Origin: Coptis chinensis
Lineage: Eukaryota > Streptophyta > Magnoliopsida > Ranunculales > Ranunculaceae
Assembly (NCBI GenBank): GCA_015680905.1
Contig: CM027382.1
Location: forward strand, 3,844,001 to 3,908,000
Length of the DNA stretch: 64,000 nt
Reading direction: 5' to 3'
The number at the start of each line of letters is the position of its first letter. The first letter of the stretch is position 1. Both the position numbers and the translations under genes were made by a program. Below the pieces are notes generated by a model, which ran no database searches, was not told the DNA's origin, and saw only the letters and a list, made by a program, of their open reading frames with translations. This document shows, one piece after another, positions 62,356-64,000 of this stretch.

Positions 62356-62888
62356 TATAAATGGGTCCTTGGTTCCTCACATTTATCATCCATCGCGTCT
62401 CCGTCCAATATTCTAGATGTACTTCGACTTTTCTTTGGGTGTTGAAAGTTTAGAGGTGAAAGTTGAAAGTTCAGAGTTGAAATAGTGAAACCAATGCACA
62501 ATACACTTTGGAGGAAACATCACGGAGACTATTATCATTTAACAAATTTAATTAATTAGGCCACATTTATCAATGAAATATTTTGATTAATTTCAGAAAG
62601 TTGATTTTGTGCAAAATTTGTTGTACTTTTTTAGGATGTTAAAAATTGATGTATGATTCACAATCTATATTTCTGAGGAAGAAAGCAGCAAGGTTATAGG
62701 ATGAATATAGAACAGTCACTGGGAAAGCCAGAATTTTACTGATCTCTTGCAGCGAACCACTGATTCCTTTTTAATATTCCATAGTCAACAGTGTCTACCT
62801 CTCCCCAGCAAGAAGACCCGGCCTCCGAAGAAAAAGAAAATGGTAAGGAATTGAAAGGGGGGAAAAAACAGCACACGGAAGCTTTAAC
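62356..62888. other. Promoter region of LRK10L copy 3
   Basis: No gene. The last 130 bases (TTAATATTC..AGTCAAC..CTCTCCCAG) align with the region before copy 2 (49556-49600), so the proximal promoter is shared within the family. Confidence 0.6.
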
Positions 62889-63863
62889 ATGAAGATTGCA
62901 TTACACCACATGTTGATACTCTTCTGCTTCTCAAGTCTCTCCCAAACCATTCACTCAACCAACACCACCAACTCAACCTACTACTACAACCTGTGTGCTC
63001 CATCAACATGTGGAGGTTCTACTCTGAAGTTTCCTTTTGGTAAAAACCCACTTTGTAGTAATGGCAACATTAAGGCAGCAACATGTGAAAACAACTCAGT
63101 TTATCTCATAGATGAAGAGAACACGTACATCAAATACAAACTTCTTCAAAATCTCACAAATGAAGTCTACACCAACAGATCAATAAGGCTTGTTGACAAC
63201 TCTCTCTTTGGTTGTGGTACTATTCCTCCTTTTATTGATACAAGACCAGGTTCTGAAGAACAAAAGAGGGGCTTGTTAGGTGCCGTTTACTATAGTTCTA
63301 TATACAGACCAGGCACTTTTTTTAATTGTACAAAAGAACCAGCTGATAAGGATACTCTGGCTAGGATGATCAGGTCTCGTTGTTTGGAGTGTGGTGAGAC
63401 TGGCAACTTGTGTTATTTTTATGATGGATATTTTGGTCGTGTTGATTCTTGTATACCATTTAGAGTTGCCATCCCTGTAAACATTTATGGTAATCTTAGT
63501 CGGGTTAGGAATTTAAGAAGAGTGCTTCAAGAAGGATTTGAGGTTCAGTGGGATGAGGATAAAATTTGTGATTTATGTATGAAAAATGACGATGGAAGAT
63601 GTGGGTATTTGAATCAACAAAAGAAAATTAGTGGTTGGGAGTATTGCTTTTGCAGGGATGGGATTCACAAAGACACTTGCAATGGTAAGTTATTAAAAAG
63701 TGATCAAATGCTAGTTTTTTTTCCATTCTGGTCTAAGTTTATTATACTTATGTTCTGATCGATTGGCTATTGTACTGTGAAGGGGAGCTTATTGACCATG
63801 ATGCTACTTCTGGAAAGGATGTCATAATCAACCCTCACAAAAACAAAATTGGGCTGATTGTAG
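62889..63863 (+). CDS. LRK10-like receptor kinase, copy 3, 3' truncated by the window
   Basis: Exon 1 (62889-63684) and exon 2 (63783-63863) have the same borders and phases (1/1) as copy 1. The kinase exon lies beyond the right edge. A signal peptide (LILFCFSSLSQTIHS) precedes the GUB_WAK-type ectodomain: CAPSTCGGSTLKFPFGKNPL, LFGCGTIPPF, LECGETGNLCYFYDG and YCFCRDGIHKDTC. It lacks the YLFFII insert of copy 1 and has no internal stop. Intron 2 begins at 63864 and carries neither the Helitron nor the MITE-like element up to base 64000. The likely role is a cell-surface receptor kinase; its ligand is unknown. Confidence 0.9.
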
Positions 63864-64000
63864 GTAAGACAAACTCTTAGGCTGAACACACAAATCAAAC
63901 GTAACTTGTTAATATGTATCAATCTGTTAGCCCATCTCCTTATTGTAATATGTCAGATACAATATGCATTACGTCTGATAAACTCTGAATAAAACTAGGA

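Overview
The window is nuclear DNA of a flowering plant, most likely a eudicot. It is AT-rich, genes have many GT-AG introns, two proteins start with plastid-type targeting sequence, and families typical of plant genomes are present (LRK10-like receptor kinases, FAR1/MULE transposases, NLR repeats, Helitrons). I cannot name the genus. There are no operons, ribosome binding sites or CRISPR arrays.

Layout. 1-2442: 3' part of a plastid fibrillin gene (FBN3/PAP4 type). 2776-12493: a decayed Mutator-like (MULE) transposase fused to an OTU cysteine-protease domain, split by a 6.8-kb Ty3-type LTR retrotransposon (5459-12223, minus orientation, GGCCA target duplication). 13518-15691: intact five-exon TMEM87/GOST-type seven-transmembrane protein. 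17142-30516, minus strand: a 22-exon chloroplast LepA/EF4 GTPase gene whose introns hold a MITE, a truncated LINE, tandem SINE-like units and a TA microsatellite. Exon 16 lacks one base relative to the family frame.

31082-63863 holds three tandem LRK10-like receptor kinases with the same exon plan. Copy 1 (31082-38704) is intact, although a 4.6-kb Helitron sits in its second intron. Copy 2 (49670-54826) is a pseudogene with a poly-T run, frameshifts and an LTR element in the kinase exon. Copy 3 (from 62889) runs off the right edge. Copy 2 is preceded by a broken copy of LepA exon 1 and its flank, so it arose by a segmental duplication that began inside LepA exon 1. The paralogues serve as empty sites for each other's insertions.

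Between and beyond the copies is transposon-rich DNA: a FAR1 fragment, an ABCB transporter fragment, a Pack-MULE carrying an NLR leucine-rich-repeat fragment (42056-43848, 9-bp target duplication), a 415-bp inverted repeat built from the same short repeat that fills the Helitron, a field of the palindromic motif GCAACATGAATGTTGC, an ORF1-only LINE (55322-57553), a near-perfect hairpin MITE (58002-58325) and two hAT-like elements. The apparently functional host genes are fibrillin, GOST, LepA (if the frameshift is not a sequence error), and receptor kinases 1 and 3. They do not form a pathway; the local theme is expansion and decay of a receptor-kinase cluster by transposons.
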